From NCBI GenBank assembly GCA_014529385.2, contig CM043963.1, positions 74,617,412-74,681,411 of the forward strand: DNA of 64,000 nucleotides, given 5' to 3'. The stretch comes from Adiantum capillus-veneris. Taxonomy: Eukaryota > Streptophyta > Polypodiopsida > Polypodiales > Pteridaceae. The position numbers and the translations under genes were made by a program. Shown here piece after piece: positions 22,691-33,421 of the stretch (positions are counted from its first letter, which is position 1; each line of letters begins with the position of its first letter). The notes below the pieces were generated by a model. It was not told the origin of the DNA. It saw only the letters and a program-made list of their open reading frames with translations, and did no database searches.

Positions 22691-23779
22691 TGGTGCAGAA
22701 ATCATTTCAATCACTTCTTATTGTTGATAAAACAAGTTTAATTATGGCTCATTACATACTGACATGCATTCTTATATGTTTTTACAGGGAGGTGGACAGT
22801 ACCACGAGTGGACTTACCCACTCAAACAAAATTTTGCTTCACCAAGGAAGATTGTCATACCGAATATGGGCTATGCTTTGTTGGCCAGGATCCAAAGCTC
22901 CTATGTGATGATGATTTCTCAGATGAGGAGTGGCTTAGTGTATGGCTTTACAAGCGCCACCAAAAGGAGAAGATGCATTTAAAGGGGCTGAGGCCTGAAA
23001 TGTATGAAGAATGTCTCCTGCTATACCACAAAGTATATCAGGGAGCTCCCCCAAACAACGAGGTAGGCGTGCATTTTGCACATGGATTTACTTGGCAGAA
23101 GTGCAAGGCCACTGAATATTCTGAAGGTTTAGTTGCATGGGCTGTGTATGCTGAAGGTGTTATCAAAATGTTACGCCAACAGAAAACTTTAAATAGGAAA
23201 TTGGAGAAATGGAGGTCCACAAACGGTCCATGTCTTGGAAGCGAGTGGAAATTTAATGCAGAAAATATGCCTAATTACACTGACAGTACTGGCACAGGCT
23301 TTGACTGGCAGACATACTCAGGTGGACATCAATTTTCAAGGCAGGCTAAGGAGGAATTTCTAAAGAAGCGGGTCTTTGGCTCGATGGGAACATTTGGAAT
23401 GTCAAATGTTTCCTCGACTACATTTTCTGCGTCAACGGCTGATGTAGCAGCTATTTCTAACATGAAGGTTAATGCTGTTGAAAAGTTAAAAGAGAAGCAC
23501 CAATGTCTTGAAGCAATAAAAATTGCTTTAGATCAATCAAAGACAAAGAGAGATGAGCAGGTTGGTTTGATGCGAGGCGCCGCCAAGATCGTAGAGAGAA
23601 TGAACAAGGATATGGAGTAACTCAAGTTGCATAAGGTTGGGCTTGAGAACCAAACGAGGAAGCAATGGCAAAGCTTGAGACCTTGATTCAAATCAGAAAG
23701 GAGGCTCTCAAAGACATGGGACTTGATATTGAAGTGCACAATCTCGATAACCTAGGTGAAGAGGCATCACAATTATAGG

Positions 23780-24005
23780 TATGTAAGCTTGATTGATTCA
23801 CCTAGTAGTAGTTGATATTTACTTTAAAGTGGTTAAACTCTAATTAGAAAAAAATGGTTAGAGACCATTTTATATGGTAAAAGACCACTTAAATGTGTTT
23901 ATATAACACTCTTAAGTGGTACCACATAAAGTGATGAAGACTCTTGAAAGTAATGCACAAACACTTATACTGTTTTATAAAGTACACAGTGCTATTTTTT
24001 TACAG
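23780..24005 (+). repeat. Short intron of element II gene A with AGTGGT words
   Basis: Donor GTATGTAAG and acceptor TTTTTTACAG bound an intron that contains several AAGTGGT and ACCACTT words. It corresponds to the 1-kb GGTAC array of element I. Confidence 0.7.
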
Positions 24006-25118
24006 GGTCAGCATGACACTTTGTTATGGGAAGTAGAAGTGGCGACAGGGCATCTTCGATTTGTGGAAACGATTATTAATTTGTTCAAGTCAAGAATGCC
24101 CATCCTTCCTGTCAGGCCGCCTGTTCATTTGGGATCGGACAATAGCTGTGTGCAGTTAGGTGATTGTGTTGCTTGTGGGATGTCTATCATGCAGACTGTT
24201 GTTACCGGTGTCTACATGCTCCGGTGTCAACATCCATATCACCCACTTTGTTTTGTAATTGCCTGTAAGTCTGCCGGCCAGTGTCTATTTCATGGATGTG
24301 AGGAACCTTTAAAAGATGCTTTGAAGCTGCTGGCACCTGGAGAGGCAAACATGGATGAGCATGTTGGTACAGGTAATCGATGTCTTTATACCTTATGATA
24401 TGAAGCTGATTGTAGATTCATTTCTTGACCATTTTGTTTCTTTTCTCCATGTAATTGCAGAGAAAGATCCAATGGAAGGCATCTTTGGATCTCCTGTTGA
24501 TGGAATTGGTAATATTCTGTGGAACATTCTTCTCTTTGAATGTTCACATAACTTAATATTGAGTATTATTACATTTTCTTTTATGTAGCACACTCCCAAG
24601 CTAGGTCATCACGCAAGCCCAATATTGATAGCATGTGTGGTGGGTGCGGGGATAAGAATGCATCCCAGAAACAAGCAGGTGAAGACACTTCGGACCAACA
24701 AAAGGTAGAAAAAAGGGCCGAAAAAAGAGCAGATGTAGTGGGAGCTCAAGGTGACGCATCCAAGGAGTCAGCCGAGGTGCCTCTGAAGCCAGAACCTGCA
24801 ATGAACAAGGACGTAGAGGACGCTGAAAAATCATCTGAGAAGCCAATTGAAAAGGATACAACAATGAACTTGTCTGATGAGGACTCAGAACTTCTTATTT
24901 CACAGGTTTGTGCAGAGATTTTGGGGCGTAGGAAAAAGAGGAGCAACACTGAAGAGCGCGCCACACCAAAGAGAAAAGCTAAGGTTGCATCCGAGCCTCC
25001 AGAGCCTACTCTAGGAGGTAAAAAATCCAAGGAGCCTTCATCTGCTCGGAAAAAGACTAACCTCCAAGCACCCAACCTTAAACCTCCCAAACCAAAGTCC
25101 CGCAAGAAACTTCTGTAG
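24006..25118 (+). CDS. Element II gene A, 3' half: RING-H2-like finger and basic/acidic tail
   Basis: Three exons, 24006-24372, 24461-24508 and 24589-25118, have canonical GT-AG borders and keep one open frame to TAG 25116. The first holds the finger: CVACGMSIMQ, then CQHPYHPLCF (C-x-H-x2-H-x2-C), then CKSAGQCLFHGC. It looks like RING-H2, except that the last pair is C-x4-C, so it may be a relative and not a true E3 ligase. The last exon has a second CGGCGDK knuckle, then a highly charged tail with SDEDSELL and Lys/Pro-rich, nuclear-signal-like ends (KKRSNTEERATPKRKAK, KPKSRKK). No stop lies in these exons. They probably continue the upstream exons, whose last codon now reads TAG. Inferred nuclear protein; role in transposition or silencing unknown. 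Confidence 0.6.
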
Positions 25119-25399
25119 CCCCTATTAACCTTTTGTGCTTTGTAGCCTCTTTGTAATTTTGTCTTTGTACCCTCATTTTGATGATAATGAAATTACGGCT
25201 TTATTTTTCATTCACTAGTTGTTTATTGCTCATTGATTGTCTATTTATTGTACTCATATTGTTCATTGACTGTCTATTTATTGTACTCGTATTGTTCTTT
25301 CTGACATCATCATGAGCATCTTCAAGTAGAGCTTATTTTTTCTCTCGAGTATCTCCTGCCAAGTGGACTGTTGCCATAGAAGTTCAGGAAATTAATGAA
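25119..25399 (+). other. Spacer after element II gene A, possible polyadenylation region
   Basis: TTTTGTGCTTTGTAGCC and GATAATGAAATTACGG near 25170-25200 look like a plant 3' end. A duplicated phrase TGACTGTCTATTTATTGTACTC lies around 25230-25290. There is no array here, unlike element I (13370-13775). Confidence 0.4.
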
Positions 25400-26399
25400 A
25401 TGGAAATCAATAGCCTGGAAGGTATACTTTTCAAGTGTATTTTGAAAAGGTTAATATGTCAGTCTGATTGAGGTTTTTAAGGCATGCTACTTGTCTATGG
25501 CAGAACTTAGCTGGATTGGAGATGTTCAAGAACCAGATGAGAAGGTTGAAGACATAGCAGCTAAGCAGGATGCAGAGTAGGATGCAGATGTAACACCAGA
25601 TAAAGTAGAGGAAGACTAGGAACAAGCAGTTTGCCCCGAAATTGAGGAGATTTCGCCAAACTGCCCTGGATGGGGATATCTTGTTTTGAATTTCTGCAAG
25701 ATCAAAAAGCTCATCATCCTTGATCTCGATGGACTATTCGTGAAACGAGATGTAACCAAACGTGATCCAAAGACTGGACAACTTAAACACCCTCCACGTC
25801 CAGCTTCTGACAGAGTTAAACTAAAAAGAGTGGACGAGAAGTTGTGGATCTACTACCGTAGAGATGTTGAGAAATTTGTTTGGGATTTGAGGCAAATAGC
25901 AGATGCAATGATCTGGAGCACTTGTACTGCTGCTAACATTGAGCATATCCTCAGTACATGTTGGCCAGACATATGTGAACATAGGACTTATTACTTTAGG
26001 GATCTCTTCTCAAACTGGCAATGTGAAAAGTGGTCGTATTTTGAAGAGATTGATGGAGCTCCAAGAGACCTTTCAGGTGAACCTGTGTCTTTCAAGCCTC
26101 TTTACCATGCTTGGAACAAGTTTCCACAATACGACTCCTCTCGGACATTGTTGGTAGATGACTCCAGATATAAAAATCTGCGCAATGTCTGGGACAACTG
26201 TATATGTCCGCCCACCTTTGATCCTCTTGATGAAGAATAAGACCCTGATTACCTCACGCGCACATTGTTGCCATGGCTGTGCAGATGGGCACTAACCCCC
26301 AATACCTTGGAGTATACAAAGGCAAACCCCATCAGCAATCCCAAAGATGAAGTTTCGAGTCTAGTCTTTGAGCACTTTGTTATAAATGAAGATGAATGA
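25400..26399 (+). pseudogene. Element II FCP1/NIF-type phosphatase-like gene
   Basis: A mini-exon ATG 25400-25421 joins the main exon 25504-26399 in frame. After an acidic leader, the domain at 25686-26240 shows motif I LIILDLDGLFV (DxDG present), motif II AMIWSTCTAANIEHIL, and the final motif TLLVDDSRYKNLRNVWDN. This is the layout of FCP1/SCP-type HAD phosphatases, which remove phosphate from the RNA polymerase II tail or other proteins through a phospho-Asp. Catalytic residues look intact, but TAG at 25578 and 25617 and TAA at 26238 interrupt the longer frame. All three sit in acidic or Gln-like contexts. The domain itself is one open frame of 184 codons. Homologous to 13842-14648; probably cargo or an accessory gene. 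Confidence 0.7.
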
Positions 26400-26544
26400 G
26401 ATTGTACATCTGGAAGTTCCAGAAACGTTAAATATTGTACATTCTTGGTGGATATGTAGACGTTTCTGGATAATTGTTGTAATATACTTTTTGTAATATA
26501 CAAAAGTTCTGGCACTTTACTGTCTCTGCACTATACATGTCTCT

Positions 26545-26935
26545 ACACTTCTGAATGTCTCAGAACCACTTTTTAGTGGTGCTAAACCCCTAAAACGTGG
26601 TTAAATTTTTATTATGTTATTGCAATAGTTTTTCTGGAACTGCAACACCATTTAATGGTGATTTTTGGGGGGAGTGGTAAAGCATTCTTAACCACTTTTT
26701 AGTGGGGCCAAACCACTTTTAAGTGGGGCTAAACCACTTTTTAGTGGTGCTAAACCACTTTAGTACCACTAAAAAGTGGTAAATTTTTATTGAGTTTTTC
26801 TGAAACTACAACACTTTTTAGTGGGGCTAAACCACTTTAGTACCACTAAAAAGTGGTAAATTTTTATTGAGTTTTTCTGAAACTGCAACACTTTTTAGTG
26901 GTGATGTTTGGGGGGGGGGGGGGGGAGTGGTGAAG
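26545..26935. repeat. Element II AGTGGT-word array, block 3
   Basis: A region between converging genes is built of ACCACTTTTTAGTGG palindromes. Two almost identical copies of about 95 bp lie at about 26735-26815 and 26830-26905, with TAGTACCACTAAAAAGTGG and TTTTTATTGAGTTTTTCTGA. A 15-G run follows at about 26909-26925. It occupies the same place as the GGTAC block 14649-15813 of element I. Confidence 0.85.
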
Positions 26936-27029
26936 CATTCTCAAAAACCAACATGTCAATTCCATCGTACATTTACACCAATTCCATCTTGTTCAGTCTT
27001 TCACTAGATGATATAAAATCAGATTTGAT

Positions 27030-28912
27030 TTACAATTCAAAGGGCATGCTATTGTATATTGCCTCGTGGTTTTCATTGGAAAGTTCAAACACTTCTCCTA
27101 TGCCATCGAGCACTACAGGCTCCATAGGGAACTTTATTGCCCTTATCAAGTGGGAATATATGAAAACTACTGGCTTGTTATCCCACAGCTCATACAAGTT
27201 TGCTTGTAGGGATTTATACCAATGGCCCGTGACCATATAAGTATGCTTCTCTATCTTGTTGCCCCATGCATCAATTTGCTCGTTAGTTGTTAGGCCCTTA
27301 GCTACTACACACTTCAAAATGTAGAAGTCAATAGCCTCCTCATTATTCTCTTCAGAAGTGACAGCAAAATTGTCTCCAGGTGTGAGAGCATCGCTTAAGG
27401 AGTCATAATGACTTGCATAAGTGGCACCATGGAACTCCTCATCGTCTGAGTCTCCGTATGACTGGGAATCATTAGCAAGTGGCTCCAAAGTGTGATATTG
27501 CCACGTCTCCACATGTGATCTGTTCATACACTTTCTCCAATGGCCAAGCCTACAAGGAAAACAAAAGCATGACAACCGTTTTGATCGCAATGCACAAGTG
27601 TTGTTCTCAGAATACCCATTCACACAGTGCATTGCTCTTGAGCCTTTCAATGGTTTTCAGTCCCATTGATGGGATCGCTGAACACTGCCTAGCTTGACCT
27701 CCCAGAACACCCTACTGACCTCCCTCTTTTGCTTGTCATAAACAGTAGTTGCTCCAGTATTGAGATGCATTCTCAAAAAAGAGACAAATTCAACTACAAA
27801 GTCAACCGCACGCTATTTTGCTTCAATTGCTCATGAGTTAGAGCCCTTTTAATGACAGCCCCAGCCCCATCATGTTCCCCCTTTCCATGTCCTGAGCAAA
27901 AAAAATTCCAATTCATTTCCATGCTAGTAAGGCTCCAATATCTAGCAACAAAGTAAAACGGTCACTTTGCTTTAAATTGTGAAGCTCCGCCATCTGACCA
28001 AACCCAATTTTTTTTAAAGCTTAGCCCTTGATCTCTCAACCATTGAGCATGTAAGAGAAAAGCATGCTGCACAAATAAGGTGTCATGTTGTTTATCATCT
28101 GAGACAAAAAAGTGCATGGTCTTCTTTATTGCACCTGATGCGATGCGGAAATAAGTAATCAGGACAAAGATAGTGACCTGCTTAGTGTACCAATGGATTG
28201 ACTGGATCTCATTTTGCTCCTTGAAGGAGTAGTTCTCTGCAAAGTCAACGACGGAGAAAAACACATCATCTGGAAACAAAGAAATGCAGTCCTTGAACTG
28301 TTGTGCTTGCCACCTAAATATAAAATTGTGAGTGACATACTTCTTCAAGTGGTCTTGGTACACTCGCAAATGTTCTCTAGGCAGCATTTTCTTGTGGACA
28401 ATGTCTTTCACAGTGCTCTTTCTAGCTTCATTGTTTAATCCAGTGGCACCCACTATATTTTCAAAAAACTTCACAGATACTTGCTTACTCTGCTCAACTT
28501 CTTCTCTTGGACAGATCTGAATATTACCTACACCGCATGCATTGCATGTTCCCATTAAGCATTGGTAGCTATGGAAACTATGTTCTGCAAGTATAAGGCA
28601 TAGTATAGACTCCAACAGTGAAGTGGTGCTCCTACTTGCATTTTTTTATGCAAGACATCCATGGTTGACAACTTCATCATGATGAAGGCATATAGGGCAG
28701 CTGCACATGCAGCAAGAACCATGAAGATCAAAACTTCGAGTCCGCATGTGATTTACTGCCTCTTTAAGGAAAATCATTTGTTCATGCACAATACAACAAC
28801 AGGTGTAGCGATCCCTCAATTTTCGGACAAAGAACGGTTTCATAGACTCGAATCAATGTTGCGAAATCTGAATATCTGCATACTTTGTCTTGAATCTTAA
28901 ATAAAGCTCCAC
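27030..28912 (-). pseudogene. Element II transposase-like gene, exon 2, broken
   Basis: Reading leftward from acceptor TATTGCAG at 28913: VELYLRFK, FVRKLRDRYTCCC, a Cys/His cluster CMCSCPICLHH, then GTCNACGVG. The core has VVDFAENYSFKEQNEIQSIHW near 28200, KKTMHFFVSDDKQHDTLF, VWSDGGASQFK near 27985, and SGHGKGEHDGAGAVIKRAL near 27885-27840. Asp, Asp and Glu/Asp in these three motifs are the candidate catalytic triad. The C-terminal frame 27650-27030 has CFCFPC, DSDDEEF, LTPGDNFAVTSEENN and FIYSHLIRAIKFPMEP. Stops lie near 28850, 28640 and 27960, with frameshifts between 27960 and 27650. Exon 1 is at 31258-31992. It resembles proteins with a DFAEN..SDGxASQ pattern that I recall from animal transposons, but I cannot name the superfamily with certainty. 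Confidence 0.68.
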
Positions 28913-31257
28913 CTGCAATATACATGCATACAAATGTAAGAAATAAACTTAGCATTCAAAACTGGTTAAATTGTTTCAAAACATTAAAAAGTGATTCTAT
29001 ATCACTAAAAACTGGTGTGCACCACTAAAAACTAGTAATGATACATTCAGTAGTATTGTTTTACCTGTGAAAATAATGCACCACAAATACAAATTAGTGT
29101 AGAAACTAGTAACCATACAAAAAGGTAGAATATTAAGAGGTTGTGTGAGGACAACTTAATAGTGGTGAGAAACCGCATTCAGCGTAACTAAAAAGTGGTT
29201 TGGCACGACTTAAAAGTGAATTCAAACCACTTTGACGGTGATGAACCGCCAATAAAAAATGGTGTGCACTGCTTGAATATGGTGGGCAACGATTAAAAAG
29301 TGGTGAGTAAGGACATGAAAGTTCTGGGGAAGTTCAGAACTAGCACTTAAAAAGTAGCTGAGAGGGACAAAATACTAGGCGACAGACCAACATTAGCACT
29401 AGATAGTAGTCCAACACAACTTGAGAGTGTACGAGCTCTTGTGAAAAGTGTTTGATGACCACTTTAGAGTGGTGAGCGACTAGTTCAAAGTGGCCAGTCA
29501 CCAATTAAAATCTAGCACTTAAAAAGTAGCTGGGAGGGACAAAATACTAGGCGACATACTAGCATCAGAACTAGATAGTGGCCCAACACAACTTGGAAGT
29601 GGAGGAGCTCTTGTGAAAAGTGCTTCATGACCACTTGAGAGTGGTGAGAAACTACTTCAAAGTGGGCAGTAACCACTTGAACGCGGATTCTGGTCACTTG
29701 AATGCGGTTTCTGGCCACTTGAAAGCGGGAACTTGCCGCTTGATTGCAGTGACAAGGTTTTAGATACCACTTGAAAGTGGTGTTTTGCCACTTGGGAGTG
29801 GTGCCTCATCACTTGCATGGAGTGATGACTGACGTAGTGACTTAGCACATGAAAGTGGTGTCTCACCACTTGATGACCACTTGAAATTAGTGAGCAACTA
29901 CTTCAAAGTGGGCAGTCACCACTTGAACGTTGATTCTGGTCACTTGAATGCGGTGTCTGGCCACTTGAAAGTGGGAGCTTGCCGCTTGATTGCAGTGACC
30001 AGGTTTAAGCTATCACTTGAAAGTGGTATCTCACCACTTGATGACCACTTGAGAATGGTGAGAAACTAGTTCAAAGTGGGCAATCACCACTTGAACGCGG
30101 ATTCAAGTCATTGGAATGCGGTGTTCGGCCACTTGAAAGTGGTGTCTCACCACTTGGGAGTGGTGTCTCACCACTTGCATGGAGTGATGACTAACATAGT
30201 ACTTTGCACATGAAAGTGGTGTCTCACCACTTGATGACCACTTGAGAGTGGTGAGAAACTAGTTCAAAGTGGGCAGTCACCACTTTAACACGTTTTCTTG
30301 TCACTTGAATGCGGTGTCTAACCACTTGAAAGCGGGAACTTTCCGCTTGATTGCAGTGATAAGGTTTTAGTTACTACTTGAAAGTGGTGTCACACCACTT
30401 GGGAGTGGTGCCTCACCACTTGCATGGAGTGATGGACTGACGTAGTGACTTAGCACATGAAAGTGGCTTCTCACCACTTGAATGCGGTCAGACACCACTT
30501 AAATGCGGCTAGACACCACGTGAAAGTGGTTTTTATACTTGTAAGTGTTGTGTCCACCGCTTCATTGTGGTGTGACAACACTTGTAAGTATTTACTAACA
30601 AAATGTGTTCAAACTCCACTAATATGGTTTTGGTTACCATCATAAGGTGGTGGGCACCATTCGTGCAGCAGCAGTAAAAAGTCTATGGCACTACTATAAC
30701 TGTTGCACCATGACTAAAAGCTGCTACATCACTTGGAAAAAGTGAGCTGCACAAAACGTTTATACCTGTAACACCCCTACGAGTTTGTAAAACACGTATG
30801 TTAGCATTGGGTAAACAAGACTTTTTAGTGGGTGAACAGCACTTTGTAGGGTTTACGGTGAAGCGTTGGTGCATTTCTAGTAAAAACTGTTTCTTAAACA
30901 TTAAAACCTGCTGCAAAACATTAAAAACTGGTTCAAAGACACTAAAAAGTGGTGTGGAAACACAAGTAAAAGTGCTTCAAAAACATTTAGAACTATTGAT
31001 CAAATTTTAGAAGTGGTTCAGATTCAATTAGAGACCAGTATAGTAATGTTTCACCACTTTTTAATGTTCCAGCACCACTAGAAAGTGGTGCAAAACACCA
31101 AAACAAGCTGTAGCACTAATAAAAAGAAGTATAGAAACATAATGTTATGGCAATAATGAGTTGTAGCACTAATAAAAAGTGGTATAGAAACATAATGTTG
31201 TAGCAGGAATATGAGTTGTAGCACCAATAAAAAGTGCTAAAAGAATATATCAATTAC
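28913..31257 (-). repeat. Element II transposase intron filled with AGTGGT-word array
   Basis: The intron is bounded by CAG|GTAATTG (31257) and TATTGCAG (28913) on the minus strand and keeps phase 0. Its core, about 29470-30560, is a higher-order array in which ACCACTTGAAAGTGGTG, TCACTTGAATGCGGT, GCCGCTTGATTGCAGTGA and CACTTGCATGGAGTGATGA recur in blocks of about 150-220 bp. The flanks carry looser ACTAAAAAGTGGT words, and the right flank repeats GTAGCACTAATAAAAAG. At 2.3 kb it is twice the size of the homologous intron of element I. Confidence 0.88.
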
Positions 31258-31992
31258 CTGAGGCTCCTCAAGAAGGTGGATTGGATGCTTTACATATGAA
31301 CATCTAGCTAGTCTCTTACTGCAAACATCTTTCTTGTTGGGGGACACCCTCGTCTCATCCGTCCAAAATTGAAAGACTTAGTCTCTAACAGTTTGAGTGA
31401 TGTGAGTTCTCCGTGCATCATCTCTATGACACGCAGATGCAGGGAACGAACCATCGGATTCACTTGACACTATTAAGTGATGTTTGGCTGAATATAAGTT
31501 TCTTTTGTGGATCCCCATAAGCTTGGAAGCTTGCGGTATGCTCATGTCAGTGTTTTGCTCCTTGCTTCCACCATTCACCAACATCATCATTGCTGATTTC
31601 TTCACAAAAAACTCGTCCGAAGATCTTGGGACCTTCACATGATTCAAAGTGTTGCGGATGTTTCTCAGCATAATTGCTTCCAACTCTTTGGATTTACTCT
31701 GCATAGTAAGTAAGCAAGGATGTTGAAGAAGTTCATCAAAGATTTCCTTCCTACCACTTGCATCCATTCCCACAGTTAAGGTATCAAAGTGTTGTACCAT
31801 AGATTGGCATATCCTTCGTTTCTTTCTTTCATCCATCTCCCCTGTATTGCTTTCTGTCACAAAGTTGATCGTTGCCTGACGTTGCTTTCGTTTCTGAGCA
31901 ACCCAATATTCCCTCATTAATTTTCTGCGCTGAAGTTGAGCTTCTCTACTCAATGACGATGAGCTGATAGACAGTTCTTCACTGTGCTCCAT
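31258..31992 (-). pseudogene. Element II transposase-like gene, exon 1
   Basis: ATG at 31992 lies just after acceptor TTTCTTGTAG. The frame of 245 codons runs to donor 31258 with one TAA near 31378, after which FQFWTDETRVSPNKKDVC and the rest stay in frame. It codes for SREAQLQRRKLMREYWVAQ, a basic KRKQRQ stretch, a second basic stretch ERKKRR, a helical middle, and QASKLMGIHKRNLYSAKHHL, which looks like a helix-turn-helix that could bind DNA. It splices in phase to VELYLRFK at 28912. Except for the one stop this exon is intact, so it is younger or better kept than its partner in element I. Confidence 0.65.
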
Positions 31993-32049
31993 TGTTGCAG
32001 TACTTTCAAAGGATTGCTCTACAAGAAATACAATACAAATCATAACTAC

Positions 32050-32197
32050 ACGCTATTTAATTAATACATGGCACTTCTTGCACTAATTAGCAAGATACTA
32101 ACAAAGCATAATAAGTGTTTACATACCTCAAGAATCATCAAGTAGAAGAGGAACCTATAGAGATAGAGTTCATGAGAGAGAGAGAGAGAAAGAGTGC

Positions 32198-32237
<40 letters not shown>

Positions 32238-32470
32238 GCGCAAGCTCAGACAGAAGAGGAGCCATGCTTAGAGAGAGAAAGAGAGAGAGAGGGGGTTGAG
32301 CGATACAGAAAGCTCAGCAAGAGCTCTGTGTGAGAGAGACAGAGAGGAGCTAGATAGAGCTCCAAGAGAGACAGAGAGACAGAGAGGATCTAGATAGAGC
32401 TCTAAGAGAGATCTCAGAGACAAAGAAAGCTCAGACAGGTTGAAGCGAGAAAGAAGCGGCCCGGCGTTCA
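32050..32470 (-). promoter_or_regulatory. Leader/promoter region of element II transposase gene with GA repeats
   Basis: The 400 bp upstream of exon 1 are made of GAGA-type purine runs (a longest pure tract at about 32200-32232, others to 32430) with two AGAGAGGATCTAGATAGAGCT-like copies near 32340-32400. On the transcribed strand they are CT-rich. No TATA box can be singled out. The assignment is positional. Confidence 0.35.
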
Positions 32471-32629
32471 GCAGTAAATTACATTTAGTCTCATTAATTG
32501 TGGTACGTTACGTTAGGAGACTTAATTGACGTACCTGAGGAGAGTGATATTATTTTTGAGATTTGAAGCACTTTTAAAACACCCACTTTTAAGTGCAAAA
32601 AAGCAATGTCCTTGACATTACTTTCCAGG

Positions 32630-32651
32630 CCACCTATACATGCTTTCACCC
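32630..32651 (-). repeat. Right terminal inverted repeat of element II
   Basis: It ends TGCTTTCACCC and is followed by the target duplication ATAT (32652-32655). Perfect complement of 20248-20269. Confidence 0.9.
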
Positions 32652-32746
32652 ATATGGCCCCTCTCCATTTCCAATTTAAAGGTCCAATTTATACACAAAT
32701 GAACCACCAAGCCCATGTTGTGTCAAGGACAGTCCTTTTTGTAGCA

Positions 32747-32765
32747 CCATTTCATGCTTTCAGCC
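32747..32765 (-). repeat. Right terminal inverted repeat of element I
   Basis: It ends CATGCTTTCAGCC and is followed by AATA (32766-32769). The 110 bp between the ATAT copy at 32652 and this end are the only part of element I to the right of element II. Confidence 0.88.
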
Positions 32766-32769
32766 AATA

Positions 32770-33421
<652 letters not shown>

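Larger units (their letters stand above)
21204..23779 (+). pseudogene. Element II gene A, 5' half: basic N-terminus, conserved domain, coiled coil
   Basis: The start exon 21204-21298 has ATG 21205 and codes for a short basic Ser/Lys/Thr-rich N-terminus, ending CAAAACAG|GTTAG. The next exon begins after TTTTTACAG at 22788 and keeps the frame. It carries the conserved domain shared with element I: QTKFCFTKEDCHTEYGL, DDDFSDEEWLSVW, LLLYHKVYQGAPP, CKATEYSEGLVAWAVYAEGV. A Phe/Gly/Ser-rich linker and a coiled coil (MKVNAVEKLKEKHQCLEAI) follow. TAA at 23618-23620 (probably CAA once) and a frameshift near 23645 break it. The exon ends at TAG|GTATGT near 23778. It is likely one gene with 24006-25118. 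The function is unknown. Confidence 0.65.
20248..32651. mobile_element. Giant DNA transposon, element II (nested in I)
   Basis: The ends are 22-bp perfect inverted repeats that begin GGGTGAAAGCATGTATAGG. They lie at 20248-20269 and 32630-32651. ATAT flanks the element at 20244-20247 and 32652-32655. Length is 12,404 bp. Termini share TGAAAGCATG with element I, so both belong to one superfamily. Gene order and strands are the same as in element I: RING/coiled-coil gene, FCP1-like gene, then the leftward transposase-like gene. Several stops in otherwise collinear frames suggest recent decay. Confidence 0.9.

Noticed and set aside
24006-24372. Classical RING E3 ligase call
   Set aside because: The first part fits RING-H2, but the final pair is C-x4-C instead of C-x2-C, so only RING-like is justified.
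25570-26240. Reassigned stop codons (UAG/UAA read as Gln) in the element genes
   Set aside because: Frameshifts and TGA stops accompany them and other elements in the window show the same decay, so ordinary mutation of silenced DNA is simpler.
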